NCBI RefSeq assembly: GCF_004011805.1
Contig: NZ_RCHJ01000003.1
Location: 310,001-374,000, forward strand
From: Piscinibacter defluvii
Lineage (GTDB): Bacteria; Pseudomonadota; Gammaproteobacteria; Burkholderiales; Burkholderiaceae_C
Direction of reading: 5' to 3'
DNA: 64,000 nt
Both the position numbers and the translations under genes were made by a program. The notes beneath the pieces are model-generated. The model worked only from the letters and a program-made list of their open reading frames with translations. It was not told the DNA's origin and did no database searches. Below, one piece after another: positions 39,147 to 48,301 of the stretch. Position 1 is the first letter of the stretch; each line of letters opens with the position of its first letter.

Positions 39147-41174
39147 ATGGCAGCAACCCTTTCCCCCAACCTGCTCGTCGCGGTGCCGCTGGCGCCGCTG
39201 GCCGGCGCGGTGCTGGCCGGCTTCTTCGGCAAGTGGATCGGCCGGCGCGGCGCGCACCTGGCCACCATCCTCGGCGTGGCGATCGCGTTCGTCATCTCGG
39301 CGATGGTGCTCAAGAGCGTCGCCGTCGACGGCGCGCGCTTCAACGCCACCATCTACGAGTGGATGGTCGTCGGCGGGCTGAAGATGGAGATCGGCTTCCT
39401 GGTCGACGGCCTGACCGCGATGATGATGTGCGTGGTGACCTTCGTGTCGCTGATGGTGCACATCTACACCATCGGCTACATGGAGGAGGACCCGGGCTAC
39501 CAGCGCTTCTTCTCCTACATCTCGCTGTTCACCTTCTCGATGTTGATGCTCGTGATGAGCAACAACTTCCTGCAGCTGTTCTTCGGCTGGGAGGCGGTGG
39601 GCCTGGTCTCCTACCTGCTGATCGGCTTCTGGTACACCAAGCCGACCGCGATCTTCGCCAACCTGAAGGCCTTCCTCGTCAACCGGGTCGGCGACTTCGG
39701 CTTCATCCTCGGCATCGGCCTGATCGTCACCTACGCCGGCACGCTGAACTACGCCGAGACCTTCGCCAAGGCGAACGAACTGGCCGCGATCACGATGCCC
39801 GGCACCGGCTGGGCGCTGATCACCGCCACCTGCATCTGCCTGTTCATCGGCGCCATGGGCAAGAGCGCGCAGTTCCCGCTGCACGTCTGGCTGCCCGACT
39901 CGATGGAAGGCCCGACGCCGATCTCCGCGCTGATCCACGCCGCGACGATGGTGACCGCGGGCATCTTCATGGTGGCGCGCATGTCGCCGCTGTTCGAGCT
40001 GTCCGACACGGCGCTGTCGTTCGTGATGACCATCGGCGCGATCACGGCGCTGTTCATGGGCTTCCTCGGCATCATCCAGAACGACATCAAGCGCGTGGTG
40101 GCGTACTCGACGCTCTCGCAGCTCGGCTACATGACGGTGGCGCTGGGCGTCTCGGCCTACTCGGTGGCGGTGTTCCACCTGATGACGCATGCCTTCTTCA
40201 AGGCACTGCTGTTCCTGGCGGCCGGCTCGGTGATCATCGGCATGCACCACGACCAGGACATCCGCAACATGGGCGGACTGCGCAAGTACATGCCCATCAC
40301 CTGGATCACCTCGCTGCTGGGCTCGCTGGCGCTGATCGGCACGCCGCTGTTCGCCGGCTTCTACAGCAAGGACAGCATCATCGAGGCGGTGCACGCCTCG
40401 CACCTGCCGGGCTCGGGCTTCGCCTACTTCGCGGTGGTGGCCGGCGTGTTCGTCACCGCGTTCTACTCCTTCCGGATGTACTTCCTCGTCTTCCACGGCA
40501 AGGAGCGCTTCCACGACAAGCCCTTCCCGGGCGAGCACGACCACCACGACGACCACGGGCACGGCGAGCACCACGATCCGCACGAGTCGCCCTGGGTCGT
40601 CACCGCGCCGCTGCTGCTGCTGGCGATCCCGTCGGTGGTGATCGGCTACCTGACCATCGGCCCGATGCTCTACGGCGAGTTCTTCAAGGACTCGATCTTC
40701 GTCAACGCGCAGGCCCACCCCGCGATGGCCGAACTCGCCGAGGGCTTCCACGGCGCGGCGGCGATGGCGCTGCATGGCCTGAGCACGCTGCCGTTCTGGC
40801 TGGCGCTGGCGGGGGTCGTCGTCGCCTATGTGTTCTACCTGGTCAAGCCGGAGATCCCGGCGGCGATCGCGCGCACCTTCAAGCCGGTCGTCACGGTCCT
40901 CGAGAACAAGTACTACATGGACTGGATCAACGAGAACCTGATCGCCCCCGCGGCGCGCGCGCTCGGCCGAGGTCTGTGGAAGGGCGGCGACGTCGGCCTG
41001 ATCGACGGCGTCGTGATCGACGGCTCGGCCAAGGCGGTGGGCGGCATCGCCTCGCTGACCCGCCTGCTCCAGACCGGCTACCTGTACTGGTACGCCCTCG
41101 TGATGATCGTCGGCGTGATCGCGCTGATGACCTGGCAGCTGTGGCCCTACCTCGGCCACCTGATCGTTCGCTAA
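39147..41174 (+). CDS. nuoL: NADH-quinone oxidoreductase subunit L
   Basis: A 675-residue antiporter-like proton-pumping subunit with about fifteen spans and the long lateral helix near the C terminus. Conserved blocks are WEAVGLVSYLLIGFWY, GKSAQFPLHVWLPDSMEGPTPISALIHAATMV and KRVVAYSTLSQLGYM, which contain the pumping lysines and glutamate. Between spans, residues 463-483 form a histidine/aspartate-rich loop (EHDHHDDHGHGEHHDPHES), a possible metal-binding stretch also seen in relatives. Confidence 0.98.
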   Translation: MAATLSPNLLVAVPLAPLAGAVLAGFFGKWIGRRGAHLATILGVAIAFVISAMVLKSVAVDGARFNATIYEWMVVGGLKMEIGFLVDGLTAMMMCVVTFVSLMVHIYTIGYMEEDPGYQRFFSYISLFTFSMLMLVMSNNFLQLFFGWEAVGLVSYLLIGFWYTKPTAIFANLKAFLVNRVGDFGFILGIGLIVTYAGTLNYAETFAKANELAAITMPGTGWALITATCICLFIGAMGKSAQFPLHVWLPDSMEGPTPISALIHAATMVTAGIFMVARMSPLFELSDTALSFVMTIGAITALFMGFLGIIQNDIKRVVAYSTLSQLGYMTVALGVSAYSVAVFHLMTHAFFKALLFLAAGSVIIGMHHDQDIRNMGGLRKYMPITWITSLLGSLALIGTPLFAGFYSKDSIIEAVHASHLPGSGFAYFAVVAGVFVTAFYSFRMYFLVFHGKERFHDKPFPGEHDHHDDHGHGEHHDPHESPWVVTAPLLLLAIPSVVIGYLTIGPMLYGEFFKDSIFVNAQAHPAMAELAEGFHGAAAMALHGLSTLPFWLALAGVVVAYVFYLVKPEIPAAIARTFKPVVTVLENKYYMDWINENLIAPAARALGRGLWKGGDVGLIDGVVIDGSAKAVGGIASLTRLLQTGYLYWYALVMIVGVIALMTWQLWPYLGHLIVR

Positions 41175-41187
41175 CCACACAACAACC

Positions 41188-42666
41188 ATGGGTCTCCTGA
41201 GCCTCGCCATCTGGCTGCCGATCGCCTGCGGCGTCCTGCTGCTCGCGCTGGGACGCGATCGGAACGCCACCGCGGTGCGCTGGATGGCGCTGGTGGGCGC
41301 GTTCGCGAGCTTCCTCGTCACGCTGCCGCTGATCACCGGCTTCGACACCTCCACCGCAGCGATGCAGTTCGAGGAGTCGCTGCCCTGGATCGAGCGCTTC
41401 AACGTCAAGTACCACCTCGGCGTCGACGGGCTGTCGATGTGGTTCGTGCCGCTCACGGCGTTCATCACGGTGATCGTCGTGATCTCGGCCTGGGAGGTGA
41501 TCGAGGAGCGCGTCAACCAGTACATGGGCGCGTTCCTGATCCTCTCGGGCATCATGGTCGGCGTGTTCAGCGCGCTCGACGGGCTGCTGTTCTACGTGTT
41601 CTTCGAGGCGACGCTGATCCCGATGTACATCATCATCGGCATCTGGGGCGGCCCGCGGCGCGTCTACGCGGCCTTCAAGTTCTTCCTCTACACGCTGGCC
41701 GGCTCGCTGCTGATGCTGGTGGCGCTGGCCTACCTCTACTTCAAGTCCGGCGGCAGCTTCGACATCCAGGCCTGGCACCGGCTGCCTCTGCCGGCCACCG
41801 CGCAGACGCTGCTGTTCTTCGCCTTCTTCCTCGCCTTCGCGGTGAAGGTGCCGATGTGGCCGGTGCACACCTGGCTGCCCGACGCCCACGTCGAGGCGCC
41901 CACCGGCGGCTCGGTGGTGCTGGCGGCGATCATGCTGAAGCTCGGCGCCTACGGCTTCCTGCGCTTCTCGCTGCCGATCGCGCCGGACGCGAGCCGCGAG
42001 TGGGCCTGGTTCATCATCGCGCTGTCGCTCATCGCGGTGATCTACATCGGCCTCGTGGCGATGGTCCAGCAGGACATGAAGAAGCTGGTCGCCTACTCGT
42101 CGATCGCCCACATGGGCTTCTGCACGCTGGGCTTCTTCATCTTCAGCGAGCTCGGCGTGGCCGGCGGCATCGTGCAGATGATCTCGCACGGCTTCATCTC
42201 CGGCGCGATGTTCCTGTGCATCGGCGTGCTGTACGACCGGGTGCACTCGCGCGAGATCGCGAGCTACGGCGGCGTGGTCAACACCATGCCCACCTTCGCC
42301 GCCTTCGCCGTGTTCTTCGCGATGGCCAACAGTGGCCTGCCGGGCACCAGCGGCTTCATCGGCGAGTGGATGGTGATCCTCGCCACGGTGAAGGCCGGCT
42401 TCTGGCTCGCCTTCCTGGCCGCCACCGCGCTGATCCTCGGGGCCGCGTACAACCTGTGGATGGTCAAGCGGGTCTACTTCGGTGCGGTGGCCAACGAGCA
42501 CGTCAAGGCGCTGACCGACCTGAACGCGCGCGAGTTCGTGATGATGGCGATCCTCGCGGTGGCCGTGCTGTGGATGGGCGTCTACCCGAAGCCGTTCACC
42601 GACGTGATGCAGGTCTCGGTGACCCAGCTGCTCGAGCACGTCAAGCAGCCCAAGCTGGCGCCCTGA
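41188..42666 (+). CDS. nuoM: NADH-quinone oxidoreductase subunit M
   Basis: A 492-residue antiporter-like pumping subunit. The family blocks YHLGVDGLSMWFVPLTAF, YVFFEATLIPMYIIIGIWGG, KVPMWPVHTWLPDAHVEAPTGGSV and KKLVAYSSIAHMGFC are all present, with the proton-path glutamate and lysines. Fourteen spans expected. Starts 13 bases after nuoL. Confidence 0.98.
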   Translation: MGLLSLAIWLPIACGVLLLALGRDRNATAVRWMALVGAFASFLVTLPLITGFDTSTAAMQFEESLPWIERFNVKYHLGVDGLSMWFVPLTAFITVIVVISAWEVIEERVNQYMGAFLILSGIMVGVFSALDGLLFYVFFEATLIPMYIIIGIWGGPRRVYAAFKFFLYTLAGSLLMLVALAYLYFKSGGSFDIQAWHRLPLPATAQTLLFFAFFLAFAVKVPMWPVHTWLPDAHVEAPTGGSVVLAAIMLKLGAYGFLRFSLPIAPDASREWAWFIIALSLIAVIYIGLVAMVQQDMKKLVAYSSIAHMGFCTLGFFIFSELGVAGGIVQMISHGFISGAMFLCIGVLYDRVHSREIASYGGVVNTMPTFAAFAVFFAMANSGLPGTSGFIGEWMVILATVKAGFWLAFLAATALILGAAYNLWMVKRVYFGAVANEHVKALTDLNAREFVMMAILAVAVLWMGVYPKPFTDVMQVSVTQLLEHVKQPKLAP

Positions 42667-42678
42667 GAGAGACGAGAC

Positions 42679-44160
42679 ATGGATGCAATGAACTGGCACG
42701 CCGTCGCCCCCGAGATCGTGCTGCTGTGCGCGGCGCTGGTCGTCGCGATGGTCGACCTGTGGGTGACGCACCCGCGCCGCCTGCCCACCTACCTGCTGGC
42801 ACAGGCCTCGCTGGCGGTGGTGGCGTGGCTGCACCTGCAGCGCTTCGACGCCGGCGAGACGGTCTACGCGATGCAGCGCATGGTGGTGGCGGATCCGATG
42901 GGTCATTTGCTCGCCTTCTTCGCCACGCTGGCGGCGATGGTCTCGCTCGCCTACGCGCGTCCCTATGCCGAGCAGCGCGACATGCTCAAGGGCGAGCTGA
43001 TCACCCTGAACATGCTGTCGCTGCTGGGCATCCAGGTGATGGTCTCGGCCAACAACTTCCTGGTGGTCTACCTCGGCCTGGAGCTGATGTCGCTGTCGCT
43101 GTACGCGCTGGTCGCGCTGCGCCGCGACCACGCCCCGGCCACCGAGGCGGCGATGAAGTACTTCGTGCTCGGCGCGCTGGCCAGCGGCTTCCTGCTCTAC
43201 GGGCTGTCGATGATGTACGGCGCGACCCAGTCGCTCGACATCGGCGAGGTCTTCAAGGCCATCGCCACCGGCCAGATCAACAAGGCCGTGCTGGTGCTGG
43301 GCGTGGTGTTCGTGGTCTCCGGGCTGGCCTTCAAGCTCGGTGCGGTGCCGTTCCACATGTGGATCCCGGACGTCTACCAGGGCGCGCCGACGGCGGTCAC
43401 GCTGCTGGTGGCCGGCGCGCCCAAGCTGGCGGCCTTCGGCATCACCATCCGGCTGCTGGTGGAGGGCATGTCCGGCGTGGCCGAGGACTGGCAGCAGATG
43501 CTGATCGTGCTGGCGGTCTGCTCGCTGGTGATCGGCAACCTGGCCGCCATCGCGCAGAGCAACCTCAAGCGCATGCTGGCCTACTCCACGATCGGCCAGA
43601 TGGGCTTCATGCTGCTGGGCCTCACGCCCACGGTCGTCTCGGGCAACACGCTGTCGGCCGCCAACGGCTACAGCTCGGCGATGTTCTACGTGCTCGCCTA
43701 CGTGTTCACCACGCTGGGCACCTTCGGCGTGGTGATGCTGCTGGCGCGCAGCGGCTTCGAGTCCGAGCAGATCGACGACCTGAAGGGCCTCGCCAAGCGC
43801 AGCCCCTGGTACGCCGCGGTGATGGCGATCTTCATGTTCTCGCTGGCCGGCATCCCGCCGACGGTGGGCTTCTACGCCAAGCTCGCGGTGCTGCAGGCGC
43901 TGGTGTCGACCAACCTCGCGTCCTACATCTGGCTCGCGGTGATCGCGGTGCTGCTGTCGCTGGTGGCGGCCTTCTACTACCTGCGCGTGGTGAAGGTGAT
44001 GTACTTCGACGAGCCGACCGATATGACGCCCATCGGCAGCACCGGCGAGGTGCGCACGCTGCTGTCGCTCAACGGCGTGGCGATCCTCGCCTTCGGACTG
44101 CTGCCCGGCGGCCTGATGACGCTGTGCGCGCAGGCCATCGTCAAGGCGCTGGGCACCTGA
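42679..44160 (+). CDS. nuoN: NADH-quinone oxidoreductase subunit N
   Basis: A 493-residue antiporter-like pumping subunit and the last of the fourteen nuo genes. Blocks include LGLELMSLSLYALVAL, KLGAVPFHMWIPDVYQGAPTAVTLL and KRMLAYSTIGQMGFML. A Nudix gene follows 14 bases later and may be read from the same transcript. Confidence 0.97.
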   Translation: MDAMNWHAVAPEIVLLCAALVVAMVDLWVTHPRRLPTYLLAQASLAVVAWLHLQRFDAGETVYAMQRMVVADPMGHLLAFFATLAAMVSLAYARPYAEQRDMLKGELITLNMLSLLGIQVMVSANNFLVVYLGLELMSLSLYALVALRRDHAPATEAAMKYFVLGALASGFLLYGLSMMYGATQSLDIGEVFKAIATGQINKAVLVLGVVFVVSGLAFKLGAVPFHMWIPDVYQGAPTAVTLLVAGAPKLAAFGITIRLLVEGMSGVAEDWQQMLIVLAVCSLVIGNLAAIAQSNLKRMLAYSTIGQMGFMLLGLTPTVVSGNTLSAANGYSSAMFYVLAYVFTTLGTFGVVMLLARSGFESEQIDDLKGLAKRSPWYAAVMAIFMFSLAGIPPTVGFYAKLAVLQALVSTNLASYIWLAVIAVLLSLVAAFYYLRVVKVMYFDEPTDMTPIGSTGEVRTLLSLNGVAILAFGLLPGGLMTLCAQAIVKALGT

Positions 44161-44174
44161 CTCCCGGCGATTGC

Positions 44175-44771
44175 ATGGGCGCGCCGGAGGACGACGACAT
44201 CGACGCCCACCTGCGCGAGGTCGGCGTCGGCTTCGAGCAGGTGTTCCGCGGACGCCTGCTCGACGTGCGGCGCGACACCGTGCGCCTGCCCGACGGCTCG
44301 CAGGCCACGCGCGAGTACATCAAGCACGACGGTGCGGTGATGGTGGTGCCGATCCTCGACGATGGTCGCTTGGTGATGGAACGCCAGTGGCGTTATCCGG
44401 TCGGCCAGGTGATGCTCGAGTTTCCGGCCGGCAAGATCGACCCGGGCGAATCGCCGTTCTTCTGCGCGCAGCGCGAGCTGCTCGAGGAAACCGGCTACCG
44501 CGCCGCGCAGTGGGCACGCATCGGGGTGATCCGCAACGCGATCGCATACTCGAGCGAGGTGATCGAGGTCTGGTTCGCCCGCGGCCTGCGACACGACGGC
44601 GCCAGGCTCGACGACGGCGAGTTCCTCGAGGTCACCCTACTGAGCGTCGACGAGCTCGACGCGCTGTGCGCCGCCGGCCGCGTCAGCGATACCAAGACCC
44701 TGTTCGGGCTGCTGTGGTTGCAGAATTGGCGCGCCGGGCGCTGGGCCATCGACTGGCAAAGCGCGCCGTAA
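44175..44771 (+). CDS. Nudix hydrolase, ADP-ribose pyrophosphatase type
   Basis: A 198-residue Nudix enzyme. The full Nudix box is present: GKIDPGESPFFCAQRELLEETGY (G-x5-E-x7-RELxEExGY), and the flanking VEREWRYP-like segment (MERQWRYPVGQVMLEFPAG) is typical of the ADP-ribose pyrophosphatase (NudF) subgroup. It would hydrolyse ADP-ribose to AMP and ribose-5-phosphate. It follows nuoN directly, which suggests a link to NAD turnover, though that is inference. Confidence 0.92.
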   Translation: MGAPEDDDIDAHLREVGVGFEQVFRGRLLDVRRDTVRLPDGSQATREYIKHDGAVMVVPILDDGRLVMERQWRYPVGQVMLEFPAGKIDPGESPFFCAQRELLEETGYRAAQWARIGVIRNAIAYSSEVIEVWFARGLRHDGARLDDGEFLEVTLLSVDELDALCAAGRVSDTKTLFGLLWLQNWRAGRWAIDWQSAP

Positions 44772-44783
44772 GGCACGCCGCCC

Positions 44784-44789
44784 CATAAT
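44784..44789 (+). promoter_or_regulatory. -10 hexamer of the DUF1178 gene, probably leaderless
   Basis: CATAAT ends seven bases before the ATG at 44797 and no normally spaced ribosome binding site exists; transcription would start at the start codon. Confidence 0.45.
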
Positions 44790-44796
44790 GCGGGGC

Positions 44797-45228
44797 ATGA
44801 AGGTGCTGAACCTGCGCTGTGCTCACGATCACCGCTTCGAGGGCTGGTTCGCCTCCGGCGAGGAGTTCGAGTCCCAGCGCGAGCGCTCGCTGGTCGAGTG
44901 CCCGGTCTGCGGCGACCGCGCCATCGACCGGCTGCCGAGCGCGCCGCACCTGAACGTCTCCACGCCGCGCGAGCCCGCGCCGGCGTCCCCCGAGAAGACT
45001 CCCGCGATGCAGGCGGCCTGGCTGAAGGCGCTGCGTCACATGGTCGAGCACAGCGAGGACGTCGGCGAGCGCTTCCCCGAGGAAGCGCGCCGCATCCACT
45101 ACGGCGAGGTCGAGGAGCGTGCCATCCGCGGCCGTGCGTCGCCCGAAGACGCCCAGTCGCTGCGCGACGAGGGCATCGAGGTGATGGCCTTCCCGTCGCT
45201 GCCGGCGCTCAAGGGCACACTGCAGTAA
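44797..45228 (+). CDS. DUF1178 family protein
   Basis: A 143-residue protein of unknown role. The N terminus MKVLNLRCAHDHRFEGWFAS with VECPVCGDRAIDRLPSAP holds CX2H and CX2C pairs that look like a small zinc ribbon; the C terminus (RHMVEHSEDVGERFPEEARRIHYGEVEERAIRG) is the conserved part of the family. ATG 44797 is chosen over 44788 because it fits the family and the -10 position. Converges on the FAD oxidase gene. Confidence 0.88.
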   Translation: MKVLNLRCAHDHRFEGWFASGEEFESQRERSLVECPVCGDRAIDRLPSAPHLNVSTPREPAPASPEKTPAMQAAWLKALRHMVEHSEDVGERFPEEARRIHYGEVEERAIRGRASPEDAQSLRDEGIEVMAFPSLPALKGTLQ

Positions 45229-45235
45229 CGCCGGC

Positions 45236-46636
45236 TCAGAGCAGCCGGCCGGGGTTCATGCGGCCGTGCGGATCGAGCGCCTGCTTGATCGCGCGCATCA
45301 GCTTCAGGGCCACCGGCGACTTGCGCTGCGCCAGTTCCTCGCGCTTGAGCGCGCCGATGCCGTGCTCGGCGGAGATCGAGCCGCCATGCGCGCTCACCGC
45401 GTCGTAGACGATGCGGTTGACCTCGTGTTCACGCTCGCGCAGGAAGGCCTCGGGCGCCAGCCCGACCGGCGCCTGCACGTTGTAGTGCAGGTTGCCGTCG
45501 CCCAGGTGGCCGAAGTCCACCAGCCGCACGCCGGGCACGGCACGCGCCAGCGCGGCGTCGGTCGCCGCCACGAAGGCCGGGATGTGCGACACCGGCACCG
45601 AGATGTCGTGCTTGATGTTCAGCCCCTCCTGGCTCTGCGCCAGCGGGATCGATTCGCGCAGGTGCCACATCGCGTGCGCCTGCTCGAGGTTGCTGGCCAG
45701 CGCCGCATCGTCGATCATTCCCTGCTCGAAGGCGGACTCCAGCAGCGCCTCGAAACGCAGCGTCGCGTGCGACTCGCTCTCCTCGTCGGACTGCTCCAGC
45801 AGCACCGTCCAGGGCGCCGGCGCGAGCGGCTGGGCGAGCTGCGGGAAATGCGTGCGCACCAGCTCGAGCGAGAAGCGGTTCATCACCTCGAAGCCGGTCA
45901 GCGCGGCGCCGAGGCGCTGCTGCGCCAGGCCGAGCAGGGCCACGGCCTGCTCGAGCGTCGCGAGCGTGGCCAGCGCGGTGGTGCGGGCCGCGGGCAGCGG
46001 GTGCAGCTTCAGCGTGGCGGCGGTGATGATGCCCAGCGTGCCTTCGCTGCCGATGAACAGGTCGCGCAGGTCGTAGCCGGTGTTGTCCTTGCGCAGGCCC
46101 GACAGGCCGTCCCAGACCTCGCCCTCGGCCGTCACCACCTCCAGGCCCAGGCACAGCTCGCGCGCATTGCCGTAGCGCAGCACCTGGGTGCCGCCGGCGT
46201 TGGTGGCCAGGTTGCCGCCGATGGTGCAGCTGCCCTCGGCGGCCAGGCTGAGCGGGAACAGCAGGCCGGCCTCGCGCGCGGACTGCTGCACCAGCTGCAG
46301 GATGCAGCCGGCCTCTGCCGTCAGCGTCAGGTTGGCGCGGTCGATGCCGCGCACCCGGTTCAGGCGCTGCAGGCTCAGCAGCACCTGCGTGCCGCTGGCG
46401 TCCGGCACCGAGGCGCCCACCAGGCCGGTGTTGCCGCCCTGCGGCACGAGCGCCGCGCCGGCCTCGGCGCAGGCGAGCACCACGGCGGCCACCTCGGCCG
46501 TCGAGCCCGGCCGCACCACGGCGCGGGCGCGGCCGCGAAAGCGACGCCGCCAGTCCTGCTCGTAGGCGCTCAGGTCGCCTTCGGTGAGCACGTGGGCCGC
46601 GCCGACCAGCCCGCGCAGGCGTTCCTCCAGGCTCAC
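45236..46636 (-). CDS. FAD-binding oxidase/dehydrogenase of the GlcD / D-2-hydroxyacid family
   Basis: A 466-residue flavoenzyme. The PCMH-type FAD domain shows VPQGGNTGLVGASVPD, NLATNAGGTQVLRYGNARE and LFIGSEGTLGIITAATLKL; the C-terminal FAD-oxidase domain has VDFGHLGDGNLHYNV and SAEHGIGALKREEL. It probably oxidises a D-2-hydroxy acid such as 2-hydroxyglutarate or lactate, passing electrons to an ETF or quinone. The start is GTG at 46636, overlapping the DUF2069 stop (GTGA). A much longer open frame upstream is the shadow of two other genes. Confidence 0.9.
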   Translation of the reverse strand: MSLEERLRGLVGAAHVLTEGDLSAYEQDWRRRFRGRARAVVRPGSTAEVAAVVLACAEAGAALVPQGGNTGLVGASVPDASGTQVLLSLQRLNRVRGIDRANLTLTAEAGCILQLVQQSAREAGLLFPLSLAAEGSCTIGGNLATNAGGTQVLRYGNARELCLGLEVVTAEGEVWDGLSGLRKDNTGYDLRDLFIGSEGTLGIITAATLKLHPLPAARTTALATLATLEQAVALLGLAQQRLGAALTGFEVMNRFSLELVRTHFPQLAQPLAPAPWTVLLEQSDEESESHATLRFEALLESAFEQGMIDDAALASNLEQAHAMWHLRESIPLAQSQEGLNIKHDISVPVSHIPAFVAATDAALARAVPGVRLVDFGHLGDGNLHYNVQAPVGLAPEAFLREREHEVNRIVYDAVSAHGGSISAEHGIGALKREELAQRKSPVALKLMRAIKQALDPHGRMNPGRLL

Positions 46637-47031
46637 GGCGCCGCCCCCGGCGCGGCATGCCGCTTCGCCTGCGTCAGGCGCCAGTGCACGTGCATCGCGC
46701 TGGCCGCGAACAGCAGCAGGCACAGCGCGATCTCCACCAGTGCGAGCTGCGCGGACAGGCCGCGGTCGCCGCTGGCCCGCACCACGCCCTCGATGAAGTA
46801 GAGCCAGACGAACAGGCTGACCCAGCGGTAGGTGTAGAGCTTGTTCTTCAGCAGGCCGGCCAGCGGGACGGTCAGCGGCAGCACCTTCAGCGCCAGCGTG
46901 CGGTTGCCGGTGGGTGCGAGCCACAGCTCCCAGGCCAGGCCGAGCACGATCAGGCCGAGCAGACCGGTCACCGCGAGCGCGCGGGTCCACACGACGGGGG
47001 TGGGCAGGGCGGCGGGCGGGGGCGTGGTCAT
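46633..47031 (-). CDS. DUF2069 inner-membrane protein
   Basis: A 132-residue protein with four predicted spans (VTGLLGLIVLGLAWELWL; LKVLPLTVPLAGLL; WVSLFVWLYFIEGVVRAS; LALVEIALCLLLFAASAMHV). The stretch LPLTVPLAGLLKNKLYTYRWVSLFVWLYFIEGVVRA is the DUF2069 signature. Function unknown. An alternative start at 47046 adds five residues. It is head-to-head with yihY, with only about 20 bases between start codons. Confidence 0.85.
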   Translation of the reverse strand: MTTPPPAALPTPVVWTRALAVTGLLGLIVLGLAWELWLAPTGNRTLALKVLPLTVPLAGLLKNKLYTYRWVSLFVWLYFIEGVVRASGDRGLSAQLALVEIALCLLLFAASAMHVHWRLTQAKRHAAPGAAP

Positions 47032-47040
47032 GTCGCTGGC

Positions 47041-47046
47041 TATCAT
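47041..47046 (+). promoter_or_regulatory. -10 hexamer of yihY, probably leaderless
   Basis: TATCAT ends seven bases before the ATG at 47054. No ribosome binding site precedes the start, and the rest of the promoter would have to lie in the coding part of the divergent DUF2069 gene. Confidence 0.4.
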
Positions 47047-47053
47047 GCCATCG

Positions 47054-48301
47054 ATGAATCTCCCGACCCCGCTGAAGGCCCGCCTGGCCCAGCGCTGGCA
47101 GGACCGTCTGGCCGAGCTGCTGCAGACGCTGCAGCACTGGCCCTGGCTCGACACGCTGGCCACGCTGCGGCAGCGCTTCCGCGAAGACCGCCTCGGCCTG
47201 ACCGCCAGCAGCCTGACCTTCACCACGCTGATCTCGCTGGTACCGCTGGTCACGGTGATGCTGGCGCTGTTCTCCGCCTTCCCGATGTTCTCGTCCTTCG
47301 AGGACGCGCTGCAGAAGTACTTCCTGCAGAACCTGGTGCCGGAGAACATCGCGCGGCCAGTGCTGCAGGCGCTGACGCAGTTCGCCTCCAAGGCGAACCG
47401 GCTCGGCACCGTGGGCCTGGTGTTTCTGGTGCTGGCCGCGCTGGCGCTGATGCTGACCATCGACCGGGCGCTCAACGCCATCTGGCGCGTGCGCACCGCG
47501 CGGCCGATCGCGCAGCGCGTGCTGGTCTACTGGGCCGCGGCCACGCTCGGCCCGCTGGCGCTGGGCGTCAGCCTGAGCCTGACCTCGGTGGCTATCACCG
47601 CCTCGCGCGGGCTGATCGGCGCGCTGCCGGGCGGCGTGAGCCTGCTGCTGAACCTGATCGAGTTCGTGCTGTTCGCCGCCGCGATGGCCGGGCTGTTCCA
47701 CTACGTGCCCAACACCCACGTGCGCTGGCGCCACGCGATCGCCGGCGGGGTGTTCGTCTCGGCCGGCTTCGAGGTGGCGAAGAAGCTGCTGGCCTGGTAC
47801 ATCGGTCAGGTGCCGACCTTCTCGGTGGTCTACGGCGCCTTTGCCACGGTGCCGATCTTCCTGGTCTGGATCTACCTCGGCTGGGTGATCGTGCTGCTCG
47901 GCGCGGTGGTGGCGGCCTACGCGCCGAGCCTGCAGATGGGCGTCAAGCGCTGGCCCGACAGCCCCGGCGCGCGCCTGGCGCTGGCGGTGCAGGTGCTGCG
48001 CGCGCTGCAGTCGGCGCGCAGTCACGAGGGCCGCGGCCTGGCGCTGGAGGCGGTCGCCGAGTCGCTGCGCATCGATCCGCTGCAGGTGGAGACGGTGGTC
48101 GACACGCTGGTGGCGCTGGACTGGGTCGGCCGGCTCGACGAAGGCGGCGCGGCGCGCTTCGTGCTGCTGTGCGAGCCGGCCGCGACCGCCGCCGAGCCGC
48201 TGCTGGCGCGGCTGCTGATCGAGCCGCTGCCGGCGCTGGCCGGCCTGCGCCAGCGCACCGGGCTGGACCGCATGACGCTCGCCGAGTTGCTGCTGCCCTG
48301 A
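47054..48301 (+). CDS. yihY: YihY/BrkB family inner-membrane protein
   Basis: A 415-residue protein. The N-terminal half is the YihY membrane domain with about six spans and the blocks RFREDRLGLTASSLTFTTLISLVPLVTVMLALFS and YGAFATVPIFLVWIYLGWVIVLLGA. The C-terminal 130 residues form a cytoplasmic winged-helix-like region (ALEAVAESLRIDPLQVETVVDTLVALDWVGRLDEGG). Formerly named RNase BN by mistake; the role is unknown. An ATG at 47045 in the same frame would add three residues. Confidence 0.9.
   Translation: MNLPTPLKARLAQRWQDRLAELLQTLQHWPWLDTLATLRQRFREDRLGLTASSLTFTTLISLVPLVTVMLALFSAFPMFSSFEDALQKYFLQNLVPENIARPVLQALTQFASKANRLGTVGLVFLVLAALALMLTIDRALNAIWRVRTARPIAQRVLVYWAAATLGPLALGVSLSLTSVAITASRGLIGALPGGVSLLLNLIEFVLFAAAMAGLFHYVPNTHVRWRHAIAGGVFVSAGFEVAKKLLAWYIGQVPTFSVVYGAFATVPIFLVWIYLGWVIVLLGAVVAAYAPSLQMGVKRWPDSPGARLALAVQVLRALQSARSHEGRGLALEAVAESLRIDPLQVETVVDTLVALDWVGRLDEGGAARFVLLCEPAATAAEPLLARLLIEPLPALAGLRQRTGLDRMTLAELLLP

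Noticed and set aside
45236-48025. A 929-codon open frame on the minus strand that could be read as a fusion protein
   Set aside because: Only the part below 46636 is protein-like (FAD oxidase). The rest is antisense to yihY and overlaps the DUF2069 gene in another frame; GC-rich DNA gives long chance frames.
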